Below are positions 37,801 to 48,300 of a stretch of 64,000 bases of DNA, one piece after another; the stretch's first letter is position 1; every line of letters starts with the position of its first letter. The stretch is from Apostichopus japonicus. Its lineage: Eukaryota; Echinodermata; Holothuroidea; Aspidochirotida; Stichopodidae. The DNA lies in NCBI RefSeq assembly GCF_037975245.1, contig NC_092570.1:16347418-16411417 (forward strand), in the 5' to 3' direction. The notes under the pieces were generated by a model. It saw nothing but the letters and a program-made list of their open reading frames with translations, had not been told where the DNA came from and made no database searches. The position numbers and the translations under genes were made by a program.

Positions 37801-40800
37801 GCCAAAATAACAGCCTGTTTATACAACTCTGTTCAAAGAAAACCTCAAAATCAGATTTACAGCTCTAGGGTTTGCTTGCTCAGTCAAATTCAAATAATAT
37901 TGTACATTGTGTCAATATTACAAAGTTGACACTTTTATGATAATCTATTCTTATTCCAACTATTTATTGGAATGGATGGAATATGATTAAGGCAACTTGC
38001 TGTTTATATCCTGCAGAGGAATATAAGTGTGTCAATACCAATTTACTGTATTAAAATCCATACATAATCTGACCCGGCCACTTGTAATATTCAGAGAGTG
38101 GGCTAAACACTTAAAAAATCATATACAACAGCTGTGATATTTCCAGTTTTCTCCTCATGCATACACCACCTTGTATGTGCTTAAAGGTCACTGGTTTATA
38201 TTGAATCCAAATTTTCAACAAATATAATTATTGCCATGGTCACTGTTACTAGGCTAAATGCATTAGTCCAAAATGTGCAACTGTCAACTACTGTATAAAG
38301 ACTATCAGTTTTGGCTCCAAATTTTATGTCAGTAGGAGTTTTCAAAATTTCAATTGAAGTAATTTGCTTCAACTTTCAATCCAGACACTGAGGAGAGCTA
38401 CTGTATATTTGATAATTAATATTTCAGTGGGACAAAAATTCTACAAGTGTGGTAGCAAATTTAGAAGAATTTTTCATTGGTTACTGGCTGTACTGTACAT
38501 ACCATGCCGAAGTATACCTATTATGTACTGTATATTAGAATAGTTTAGAATATTCTGTTTATTAGTATAGGGGAAAGGGGGCACTGAGCACCTTTGATTT
38601 ATCCTAGGGGGCTGCAGTACCCCCTAAAAGTATACCCGATTGCACCCTTGTAGTACAGGATGCACCCTAAATACCATCCAGTACTATGAAAGAAAATCAG
38701 CCAACAGCTAGAATGGTCTTCCGATTGGTTATTGAGTGACGTTATGTCCTTCTGATACTCATGTATACATTAATGTTTCCCAATTAAAGAATTACAAACA
38801 ACATGTGCACAAACAGAGCATTTCTATGACACTTCTACAGCTCAGATGAATACATTCAAAACACCAAAATGTAGCATTGGTTGCTCTGTTTTCTCCCTCA
38901 CATAGATTACATGTCATCAATGTCGACTCCATCAATGGGTTCTACAAGCTACCGTACTGAATTCGCCACTATATCTAGTGGCATGTGTTGGTTCACAGGA
39001 TCCTGGCGGAATATAGGATCCTGGTGGCATGCAGTGTAAGTACTCATAATTTCACATGCATAGAGCATTGTACTCTACTTGCACTCCTCTGCACAGCGGG
39101 GGGAAATTCTAGTTGTACCCTTACTCATGGTCAGGCATTTTTAAAATTGATCGTAGATACCAGTATAAGATTACGTACCCCTATTGGCACTTGAATAGAG
39201 CCTTGTACTCCGTTGGACTCCTACTCACGACGTGGAGAATTCTAATTGTACTCTTTCTCAGGCATTATCAAAATTTATCGTATGTACCATTGTGTAAGAT
39301 TAAGTACACGCGCTGGCACTTGAACAGAGCCTTGTACTCCATTTTAATCCTACGAACGAAATGGAGAGTTCTAATTGTAATTGTTCTATTCAGGGATGTA
39401 AGTGCAGCCAAAAAAAAAAACCGGAAAACTATTCAGAGAAACCGGGGGAATGCCGTCCTAACACATCCTACTCCTAGCTCTGAATACTTACACACTATCA
39501 TTATGTTAGGCTAGCTCCAAGTAACGAATACGTCGCAGCGAAATCCGGAATAAAAAACAGTCTCACATTTGAAAGCGATCACGAATATCGACTATCATAT
39601 GCGTATCCCGTAGATTTAGCCGCTCACAAATATCACAAGCGTTAATTCCGAAACTTATGTCGAGCGCCAGCAGTTACGAATCAACGTGAATTAGGCAACG
39701 TTTTTCAACGACAGAAATGAGCTATGGCGATTTGAAGTTCGCACGTACGCAACGATGTTCACATGGCACACACAATGTTGTACAGTGCAATGCGATGTGT
39801 AACAGGAAATGGTATTTTGGTTGATCGATGAGTGAAAATTGAAGTTAGCTTGCTGCAACGGGCCAGGCATTTTTGCCGCGTTGTGTCTTTGATATTTGTA
39901 CAATTTTGTGGAACTTTATTGGAATTAAAAAAAAAATGGATTTCCGTAAAAATACGGAAGACTTACATCCCTGAAAAAAAAACGGATTTCCGTAAAAATA
40001 CGGAAGACTTACATCCCTGTCTATTGTACTCATCTTGCACATAAAGATGCTAATTACTTTGGGGTTATGTTAGTCTCTGAGTTTTCTGTAGCTAGCAGCT
40101 GTTGTAGGTTCCCAAGTTGATCTCTTATAAATCGCTACGGTTACGGTGTCCTCTTAAACTGCTATATATGCATCTTTGCAATCTCATACTGTACAGCAGC
40201 TTTGCCAATTTCACAAAGCATTTTGCGATGAGAAACTGGCTAAACTTTTCCCGGTCACAACAATTACTTAACATGTAAGTACATAACGTGAGCAGTGACT
40301 CAATGTCTATGGCTCAGTTACTATGAACATTATTACAGTATATCATCCTATTATTTCATCAATTGGAACAATAAGTGTGATCATATAAAGCAAAACTCAA
40401 CTTTTGTCTATACAGCTACCTTGACCTTCCTGCCCACAATTATAAAAATGATAGCGGTTTCTAAGTGCTCCTGACTTATAGTATCAATGGATGCATGTAT
40501 ACTGCATAATTTAAATGAGCTTATTTTGTAGGGCATCTAAAAAGTACCAGCATTTTCTTTAACGTGACATTGAAAACTGTATATATTAGGTCGTAACAAA
40601 AGATCATTTGTCAATTCTCAATCGAAAAAAAAAAGAAAGGATTTCACCGAAATCTTTTTTGTTTGCTGGTTGGGACACTTTGCATTAGCATTAAGGATGT
40701 TTTCACACAAAGAATTTAAATGATTCCAGAAATCTGGCAACATTTTCTATGAAATACACTAACACATACAGTATAAAGAACACACAAATTCTAGTTCAGT

Positions 40801-42107
40801 CACCATATTATAACTTTGTTATTGTTTATTGCTCAGAATTTTGTTGACTTTACATAGTGAACTAAAGGCAGAAAAACAACAAGGTTTGCAGGTTTTATTT
40901 GATTACACTACTGCAAAGGCGCATGTACACGACTCAACAAAATCGTCTGCGATTTTTTTGTAACCGACTTGTCGTGTACGATTTTATCGGTACGTGTGAA
41001 TGGCTTTTCCTCTTGTCATGAGGAATTATCGTTCACAACAAAGTCGTTCACGATTTCTTGTAAAATCGCGCACAACTTGATCGCAGTGTGTGAATGGAAT
41101 CTTGCTCAACATCTGTCGCGAGACAAGAACTTGAGTTGTCGTGCAAAGTTGAGCACTGTTCAACTTTTGTCAAGATTTTCACAAGATGGTTTAGCGACCG
41201 GTGACTACAAAACGGTAACTCAAGGACCTGAAGAAATGTGCGATAAAAGACGATGGGCTGAAGGAAGGTATGAATTTTCGTAACTATTATTAAGACTACT
41301 TGGGACCAAGATATGCAATTTTGAGGTTGGCGGTACAATATCGTTTAAGCTTGTACATCACTGGTGACCCATTAATTGACTTTTCTAGGCTATTTTACTA
41401 TTTTTAGATAATACTGATGACCTGTAAATAATTCCACTAGTGATCGAACTTGATGTTAATCTAGATAAATATCCATAATTGATGCACTTACCACCAATTT
41501 TCATGAGATATGGAGGGATAACAAAGTATATCAAAATGTGCTGCAACCAGTACACCATCGTTTCACAAGGAAGCTGTAAAAAATATGGAAATAAATAGAA
41601 TTTGATGTTTTTTTATTCTACCTAATACTCTACAAATAAATTACGCCTAAAAAGTCACAAGACACAGGAATTCAATTATAGTTTTAAGTGTTACGTCTAC
41701 TTTACTACAGCGCAGTGTGATGGATGGTCCTTGAAACTTTAGCACTCTTAATTAAAATGTTAACTCAAAACGACAGGTCCATCAATTAGATTCTGGAAAG
41801 TCCCTGTACTTCTACGTCAAGTAATGAATAATTTGAAGAAAAATAAATACCCAGATACAGTATATGCGATATTTTCCCTCTTTTGGAAAATGTGCTGTTC
41901 TGTTTACGGAGCAATTACCTAAGAATTTCTACGTGAAAGTGACTATACATACAGTAATGGCAGTCCAGTAATTCTCAATAGCTATGAAGCAATTAATTTT
42001 CCTTACATCTCACATTTGGTTAGAATACTGTGTGATGTATTATATATACAACGGGAGGTCCGGGTTCCAATCATGCTGGAGGCTGGAAGTTTTTTCAACC
42101 CACTACG

Positions 42108-42138
<31 letters not shown>

Positions 42139-45100
42139 GAGAGAGAGAGAGGTACTGTACTGCGTATCATACAGTATAGCTCACATGATGTTTACCAAAC
42201 AGATGATTCATGGCTGTTACTTTTCCTTTCAAAGCTCATTTCTCCTATTGTTTTATTTCGCAGTACTTATAGGTTGAATTATGTTGGTATTAGAAGTACT
42301 GACAGTACTTAAATTGCACAGAACCCTAACATCTATTATTCTACAGCAGGTTTTATAGGTTTGAGGCATTGCTGACCTTTAACCTATTGTAAGTTAGGCA
42401 TTTCATCCATGAATCTGTCCACAGTACTATTGAAAACTTGAGTCTTGTACACAAGTGTACATAGTACAGTAGTCTGTTAAACAATACCAGGATTTAATGA
42501 AGGGCATCTCTACCCAATATCAGAGCGGGACAAAACTTCTTGGCACCAACAGCTTTAAATATATCATAGGTGATGCCCTTTTATTCCCTGAAGATCCCTG
42601 AAGATTGGGGTAATGAAAACATTAATGTGACTTCTAATTAATTAGATTTGACCATACGGTAGCAATGTACAGTACGGTACAACTAATACACAAGCTCCTT
42701 CAAGTTGAAAATCCAGAAAGGACAGAGGAACTTACTCTGTTTACTTGTTCTATTTTTCCTATATTTTCATGATATAATATTTTACTAAGCTTGCTTACCA
42801 GTCTGGTATTTAACACTGGAAGGACTAGAGCAAGAAAAGGTCCATGTAAAGCCACCATTTGCATCCTGAAAACAACTGCGACTGTTTTACTAGGAGGTGC
42901 GGCTAGTAGATAAATCTGAAACAAGAGAACATATAGACCTGTAGAGCTTTCAAAACAACATAATAAAACTAATTATTTACATCAAATGGCTGATAAATCC
43001 TTCTCATGATTCAAAAATTGGTTTCTGAAAAAAGGCAGGAATTCTAATCTGACTATACATGTACACACGCATACATGCATTAATACAGTACTATGTTCAA
43101 CATGAATATGCACTTCATCCACGCATCTAATCTTCTATTCATTTCTTACAGGTCATTAGCATGAGCAGCTTGGATAAACATTTACACAGTTATTAAATTC
43201 AAGGAAATGAGAATTACTGCACGTACACCAAAGTTTTCATGTATGTTACATTTCTACAAGTTATATTCATAGAGTGCTCTTGAATATACAGTAGAGATTC
43301 CTATTATACAATAACTATACTGTAATAGTAATACTGGATGCAGCCATTCAAGCAGCTGAAACTGAGGTCAAAGTTCATTCACTTGTACTGCACATATTAT
43401 GTACAGTACATCTGATGTCCAGATGAGGAAATACATTAGTATTTTGTTTATGTACAGTATATGCAGTTACTGAATTAACTGCACATCATTAGGTATGTAA
43501 AGTATTGTATGTACAAATTATTGTCTGGGCTCTGATGAGGGGAGGGGGAGGATGGGGATCTGGTGGGGGGGAGAAGGGAGGAAGGAACTTGGGTAAATAG
43601 TGACAGTAAAATGTGCACATATTCATCCAAATACCTTTAGTACTGTAAGGGAACATATCTGGTTCCTATTGCACGTACCGTACCATATGTTGGTAAAGGT
43701 TTGCATAAAGTTGATCTCTACAGAACACACTAACGTAAATGACCTCTTGCAATAAGTACTGTAGAAAAGCTGCTAATTTACAGCTGTGTGACATATGTAT
43801 GCCTGAACTGCTGTAAAGCCTGCTAGGTAATGTAACCTTTGGATGTTTAGGAATTTTGACGTTTTTAACTATATACGGTATATTTTTCATTCTGTCACAG
43901 TCATGTATAGTGAAAGTTTTTGTTTGTTTTTTGTGTTGAACAGGAATATAAGCAACAGCACAGCACTGTATTTGCACACAAAGTCCTTGGCTGAACTACT
44001 GTAGGATAAGCACATGTGCAGAACTATACACACAAAGTACTAGGCTTCTAGGATAAGCATGAAGTTACTATTCACACAAAGTGCTACTGTAGGCTTCTAT
44101 GATAAGCAGCTTACAGGTCCCTACTCTACCAGACAGACCTAATGAACACAGTAGGCTAGTACTGTACAGTATGTAGTGTGTTGTTTTGTGTTCTTAGTGA
44201 ATAAAAACCAAGTCCTGCAACATCGAAAAAGTTGAAAATTTATGATCCATGAAAATAATCACTTGTAAGATTTTACTGAAAGCAGAATTTTGGAGCTGAA
44301 TAAAACTGTTTATCAATGCTACAAAATACATGTACTTATTACATTGGAATGAGTTTGTTGAGTTTTATTTAAAATACAGTAATTACGAAGCAACAAGTCA
44401 ATGCTTTGTGGAGTTTGCTAGCCCGAGTTACCATCTTTTGGACTTTCTAGCATAAACAGTGCATATATGTGTGGTCAATACTGCTGACCATTTTGAGTTC
44501 CACATATTTTGACTTCTCCATATTTGCTCACACAACCATCCTCTATTTAACATAAAAACAGTCATTGAATAACTAGTGTTCACGTCATATTAGTAGATGT
44601 ACGGTACCTATCACATAACACATGTCAAACATATTATAAACTCACAACTGAAACCATCATTAACCGAGAGAATGTTCCATCGAACATTAAGTTGGAAGAA
44701 AGCAATTTAATAACTAAAGACAGTCGGTTCACTCAGCAACATTTCAGATCACTTGTTTAAATAAACCGTTTTCATTGCAAACACAGCACACTGTACCTAC
44801 ACTGTAGATCTACTGACTAGAAACTCTTCACTCACCTGAACAATTGAGAGCATGTGGCAAGGGTTTAGAATGTAGATAATTGTTCTAGATGCAAACTTGA
44901 GTCCAATTTCGACCCCCAGTGTCAGACAGAGAAGGACCAGAAGCACCTTCTTCATCGGTCTCTCTGCGCCCCCACTGTTATGTTCGGTATGGGAAGGCAC
45001 TTTTAGATGAGGCCAAGTAACAGCCATCTCAAGCAAGGCGATAAATGCAATCAATAGCGTTTCCAGTAACCTCTGTACTGGAGGGAGAAACTGGACGCAT

Positions 45101-45297
45101 GCCGGTCCACCATTTCCTTCCAAGTTTGGGTCCACCCCTCCACAGACCCAGTCCAACGACTGTTGAATTTCCTCCAGCAGCATGATGTACGGGTCTCGGT
45201 GAAGGTGGTTGACGCAGGTGAGGGAGAGTCCCAATATATCTGATTCAGTCGACACTGCAAAGTCAGTGAGGTTTGACGTAGAACAAACGAGATGCAT
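27484..45297 (-). CDS. TMEM164: TMEM164 family multi-pass membrane protein
   Basis: Five coding exons on the minus strand join in frame at GT-AG sites: 45297-44836, 42915-42799, 41573-41492, 28773-28673, 27684-27484 (963 nt, 320 residues plus stop). Conserved blocks in order: LDWVCGGVDPNLEGNGGP, LCLTLGVEIGLKFASRTIIY, the LNPCH motif, LLAAPPSKTVAVVFRMQM, LPVLNTRL, ILIYFVIPPYL, TTEPLSKFSW, and [22 protein letters not shown]. These match vertebrate TMEM164 throughout. That protein has been reported as an acyltransferase making C20:4 ether phospholipids that promote ferroptosis; as I recall, the cysteine of the NPCH motif is the key residue, and it is kept here. The start is ambiguous: the ATG at 45297 is the first after an in-frame stop, but the Met at 45183 aligns with the human start and would give 282 residues. 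A 5'-UTR acceptor lies at about 45319. Intron 3 is 12.7 kb. Confidence 0.93.
28774..29249. other. TMEM164 intron 3, right of exon 4; no distinct feature
   Basis: The intron starts at 41491 on the minus strand and ends with the acceptor before 28773. This segment is plain AT-rich sequence. Confidence 0.4.
29250..29345 (+). repeat. tRNA-derived SINE head or tRNA pseudogene
   Basis: A good pol III A box (TAGCTCAGATGGTAGAG, 29258-29274) and B box (GGTTTGATTCC, 29319-29329) are in tRNA-like order. A duplicated AGGTCACTGG between them makes the spacing too long for a functional tRNA. The acceptor stems do not pair well. It lies inside TMEM164 intron 3 on the opposite strand. Confidence 0.6.
29346..30108. 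other. TMEM164 intron 3, no distinct feature
   Basis: AT-rich intronic sequence with short frames only. Confidence 0.35.
30109..30268. mobile_element. Short foldback (MITE-like) element
   Basis: The left arm (30111-30150, with CTACCTTAAC and GACTGGAATGTTT) is inverted in the right arm (30229-30266, AAACATTCCAGTC and GTTAAGGTAG), separated by about 80 bp. The arms match over about 35 bp with a few differences and small gaps. No clear target duplication was found. It is non-coding. Confidence 0.6.
30269..31331. other. TMEM164 intron 3, rich in TACAGTA/TGTAC motifs
   Basis: No gene or transposon end is recognised. The stretch contains many short GTACAGTA-type words (for example near 30283-30302) that recur through the TMEM164 introns. 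The 124-codon plus-strand frame at 30409-30783 has no recognisable domain. Confidence 0.35.
31332..31800 (-). pseudogene. Degraded non-LTR retrotransposon reverse transcriptase fragment (CR1/L2/Jockey-like)
   Basis: On the minus strand SAFDTVNHSI (about 31785-31756) matches the RT catalytic block A. In a shifted frame, 31664-31332 then encodes VRNLGAYFDQTMSLENHV, WQLRKISLMRNYL and LVHAFVTSKLDFLNS, which are typical of the RT thumb and following region of LINEs. Frames are broken between the blocks, and a (TA)n run (31786-31825) interrupts the upstream side. It is dead and lies within TMEM164 intron 3, in the gene's orientation. Confidence 0.75.
31801..32542. other. TMEM164 intron 3, (TA)n at left, otherwise no distinct feature
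   Basis: A (TA)n/(TAAAA) run ends near 31831. The remainder is AT-rich sequence without recognised structure up to the target duplication of the next element. Confidence 0.35.
32551..33712. mobile_element. Non-autonomous hAT-like DNA transposon, 1162 bp, exact 8-bp TSD
   Basis: Terminal inverted repeats CAACCCTTTTTAATT occur at 32551-32565 and, inverted, at 33698-33712. The flanks carry an exact 8-bp duplication, TCTGTGCT, at 32543-32550 and 33713-33720. Both ends have subterminal copies of GGTCGCC/GGCGACC in both orientations, like transposase-binding sites. An 8-bp duplication is characteristic of hAT elements (also Merlin and P). No transposase is encoded; the short minus frame at 32812-33033 is unrecognised. 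It interrupts TMEM164 intron 3. Confidence 0.85.
33721..37050. other. TMEM164 intron 3, G-runs and TACAGTA-type words, no gene seen
   Basis: Contains a G-rich block (34495-34527), a GATTCTGATTCT repeat near 34612-34630 that resembles the 3' tail of some LINEs, G runs near 35541-35550 and 36581-36595, and many TGTACAGTA words. The proline-rich minus frames near 36427-36907 come from the poly-G run and carry no domain. Confidence 0.4.
37057..37165 (+). repeat. Polypyrimidine (CT-rich) tract
   Basis: About 110 bp of almost uninterrupted CCCTTCTCCC-type sequence on the plus strand, in TMEM164 intron 3. The purine strand is the transcribed sense strand. Such tracts can form triplexes and stall polymerases, but no role is indicated. 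Confidence 0.8.
37503..37590. repeat. Two adjacent strong hairpins
   Basis: Hairpin 1 (37503-37537) pairs GAGTTGTT with AACAACTC, with outer TACCA/TGGTA pairing. Hairpin 2 (37555-37590) pairs TACCCC with GGGGTA and GACCTC with GAGGTC around a GCAA tetraloop. They are 17 bp apart. The GNRA-type loop and nested stems look like a conserved RNA or transposon-end structure, but I do not recognise the family. Confidence 0.5.
37591..39050. other. TMEM164 intron 3, no distinct feature
   Basis: AT-rich intronic sequence with scattered TACTGTA words and no recognised repeat or coding block. Confidence 0.35.
39051..39390. repeat. Minisatellite, ~130-bp unit, about 2.6 copies
   Basis: Units start near 39051, 39186 and 39315 and share GAGCCTTGTACTCC, GGAGAATTCTAATTGTA, TCAGGCATT and AAGATTAAGTACACG-type blocks. 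Spacings are about 135 and 129 bp, with visible divergence. The third unit is interrupted by the TIR element inserted at 39391, and its expected continuation (TCTATTGTACTC) resumes at 40020. Confidence 0.8.
39391..40019. mobile_element. TIR element, 629 bp, with duplicated right terminus
   Basis: Perfect 13-bp terminal inverted repeats CAGGGATGTAAGT lie at 39391-39403 and, inverted, at 40007-40019. They are flanked by a 6-bp repeat TCTATT (39385-39390 and 40020-40025). The right end is present twice in tandem: the block GGATTTCCGTAAAAATACGG followed by the TIR occurs ending at 39973 and again at 40019. TTCCGTA-AAAA-TACGGAA also forms a hairpin in each copy. It is hAT-like in its CAGGG start, but the duplication appears shorter than 8 bp. 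No transposase is present. Confidence 0.75.
40020..41491. other. TMEM164 intron 3, left part; possible old repeat at 40920-41250
   Basis: Mostly plain intron. Between about 40920 and 41250 the CpG content rises, and blocks such as CGATTT..TTGTAA and GTGTGAATGG occur twice (near 40955 and 41050). This suggests a degraded transposon. I could not define its ends, and the open frames on both strands there look incidental. Confidence 0.3.
41574..42798. other. TMEM164 intron 2 with SINE tail
   Basis: Intron between exons 3 and 2. At about 42050-42130 it carries a further copy of the SINE seen at 7801, annotated separately. Otherwise there is no recognised structure. Confidence 0.45.
42048..42152 (+). 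repeat. SINE 3' end with (TA)n/(GA)n tail
   Basis: ACGGGAGGTCCGGGTTCCAATC contains a B-box-like GGGTTCCAATC. It is followed by GGAGGCTGGAAGTTTT and CAACCCACTACGAT, then (TA)n and (GA)n. Block order and sequence match the copy at 7818-7905, confirming a dispersed family whose tail is a TA microsatellite. Confidence 0.6.
42916..44835. other. TMEM164 intron 1, rich in TACAGTA-type words, no gene seen
   Basis: Contains a G-rich block near 43537-43580 and dense TGTACAGTA/TACTGTA words (for example 43385-43412 and 44155-44175). No exon-like block is seen between the mapped TMEM164 exons. Confidence 0.4.
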
Positions 45298-45318
45298 CAG
45301 AAGAAATAGAAATGGTCA

Positions 45319-48300
45319 CTGCCAAGAAGAAACCTGTGACCATGGTTTTATCGTTAAGTACTGTTTTCGCTGCACCGATATTTGTAGCCGGTTAGGAATC
45401 TGGAAGTCAAAAGGTAATATAATCAAATTTTAATTTCCAGTAAAGCTCTTTGAGTTTAGAGTTGGAGATACATATAATCTCTAGTAAGAACAATATAACG
45501 TTTTTTCAAAGAGTAGGAATACTAGATGTCATTGTCTTCAGTAACAATATCTAGATTGAAGATTTCATCAGAAATTCTTTTCTCCGAGAGTTGTGAATGA
45601 ATGGAATGCATTTGAGTTGGTTGTCCTTTCAAAAAGTGTCAATGGTGTAAGCATGCAAATGAATGATTATTCGAAGGATAGAAATATTGTGAACAGGATT
45701 TGAGGTTTTTCTGTTTAGATATTTTTTCATAGGGTCTTTGATGGGGACTTACTGTATATGTCCTTCATGATCCTGCTTTCTCCCACTATCAACACTAAAC
45801 TAACATTTTTCAGAGTTGAACTGCATCACATTAATGTAGTCAGAATGCTGTATGTCCATATATACAGCTATGGTATTCCATGAGTTAAAGGAAATATTTC
45901 TGTTGTACAACCTTATCAAATAATATGCAATGTAGTACTGTACAAGAAACTGAACAAACAAGAAACTGTCAGAACGGTTGGAATAGAAATGGGGGAATTT
46001 GAGGAATTATTGTATAAGAATATTTCAGGGAAAGTTTCAGCAAAATCAATCCTACTGTACTCTTTTTATATTCCACTGTATGATGGTGTACAGTCCGGTG
46101 TCCCATAAATTTGTGAAGGCCTATGGTGTTTTACATATGAAGCTGCACTGATGGAGGGATACTGTAGTTGCAATGTTCATAAGTCAAATTGTAACCACAT
46201 TTTCAATTGCAATTTTTGTCTGAACAGAAATGGCCACAACTGTCATATATAAAACAAGGACACATCAGGTCTGTAATTTGAGGCTCTTTCTTGAATTGTT
46301 TCACCAATTTAGCAAAATTATACAATAAAGTACAATGCATGAGTGAAGTTAGGGCAATTTATCCTTGAATTTGATTTGAGCAGTTTGACTGCCAGCCTAT
46401 ACAAGTTTATTACAAGTATAATTCTTTGTATCTCTGACGGAATCTTGTGAAACCATCGATGAAATCACATATATCTGGCAGATACAACTAATTAAACCAC
46501 TGAGGAAGTCAGCAAGTTCGTTATCTATTGTTTAAAGGAACATTTATGCCCTTACTGTAGTGAATGACAACCTTGTCATACCATATTACACAACCTGATA
46601 CTGATAGTAGCAAAGACTGTAATATTATGCAATGTGATACTGTGTCAATACAGTTGGATTGGTGGAACTGAAATGAGGAAATATGTTGAATTCCTAAAGC
46701 TTATTTCGTGGAAAATTTTGGAGAAATATATCCTATAAGTATCCTATTATTACTATGCTTTAGGTCAAATTGCACAGAATGATAACTGTCTGGTCCGGTT
46801 CTGCTAATTAGACGCATGCTATACTGCAGTACAAGTAAGGCTCAGTATGTCTACTCTTACTATAAACCTATCCTACACTACATTACGAAGATATACCAAT
46901 AAATACATACCTTCGTACATTCAGCTGATCAAAACTTTCTTCCAGGGGCCAAAATTATTTTTATTGGTTATGCATTAAGCTTCAATTGTCCAAGCCTCGA
47001 TGTATCGCCAGTCACGACTTTTATTTGAAACTCAACACGTCCGTAGTGCTTTGTGCTTGCCTATACTACTGAACAAAGTAGGATATACACACAGGGCCTG
47101 CCTAGTTAACTAACGATATGTACGTGCAGAGCTTTGTTTTGGGATAATCAGCTGATCAGCTGACGTACAAAAGTGTGCGAGGTCGAGGTGAACGGGCAAG
47201 GAACACAGAACAGCTATTTGTACGGTATATGAATTCCCTCAAGAAAACACTTACCCCTTAACAAATTATCTATTAGGGGTCGAAAGTTGGAGGGTTTTGC
47301 CAGAACGAGTACATTTAACAGACAGAGTCTGTTTGTGAAAATACCAAGAGCCTTTGCCATGTTTATATATAAATAGTACCAGAAAAAATAAAAGAGCCCT
47401 TTTTTTGTAAATATTAAAAAATACAAGCACAATATATTAATATTTGTTTGAGTCATGCTAATTAAGTTGTGAACTATGCATTTTCCCGTTCGAGACGAGA
47501 GCAGCCTCATCGAAAATGACTAAAGACAGGTAATTAAGGTAAGTTCTGACTCGCTGCATGGTTTTACCCGAGGGCGAACTGCCAGTCCAGTCACTGATCT
47601 GACGTTGACAATGGTCATAGGGTGACTTATGCCAATAACTTCAGGCGCATAAAGTTAGTAGCTGGTTGAACTGAGTTTCTTCATAATTCAATCCCCCACA
47701 CATCCCTTCCCCAACCGATCCTAAAATACCTCAAAGAATGATGTCAAAACCATTACACATTCAATTCGAAACCAAGACCAGACACTTACAAAATTAAAAT
47801 AAATCTTTTAGATCAGTATCACATGACATTTTGAAAGTTCCCTAAATAAAGAAACCTGGTTCATTGTCTCATAACTTAATACACAGTGCAATACAAACAA
47901 TAACAGGAAAACACAAAGTTTAAGGCTGTACAAATTTAAACCCCACAGTGTTGAAATTTATGGCCAAAATGAGGGCGCTACGTAAGAATGTAAATTGACA
48001 AAATCAGTCATTCAGAACATCGACAAACCTGCCGTGGGTGCTGTGGTTGTCCCTTGGTATTCGTCACAGTAAATGCATGAAAACTTACAGGTTGTATAAT
48101 AAATATATTTAATTGTATTAGTCATTCCTGCTGACTTAATACAAATTTTTTCATAAACAGGTTATTTCATCATCCTTTCACTACCGTTTTGAGTCAATTA
48201 ATTCAAAGAAGTGTCTATATAATAGCAAACAAACGCCCATAAATTTCTTCAAATAAAACATTCTTCTGGAACCCAAGCACATCAGATATAAATTCACCCC

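Noticed and set aside
40969-41338. Overlapping ~100-codon frames on both strands
   Set aside because: They lie in a degraded repeat without homology or splice context inside TMEM164 intron 3.
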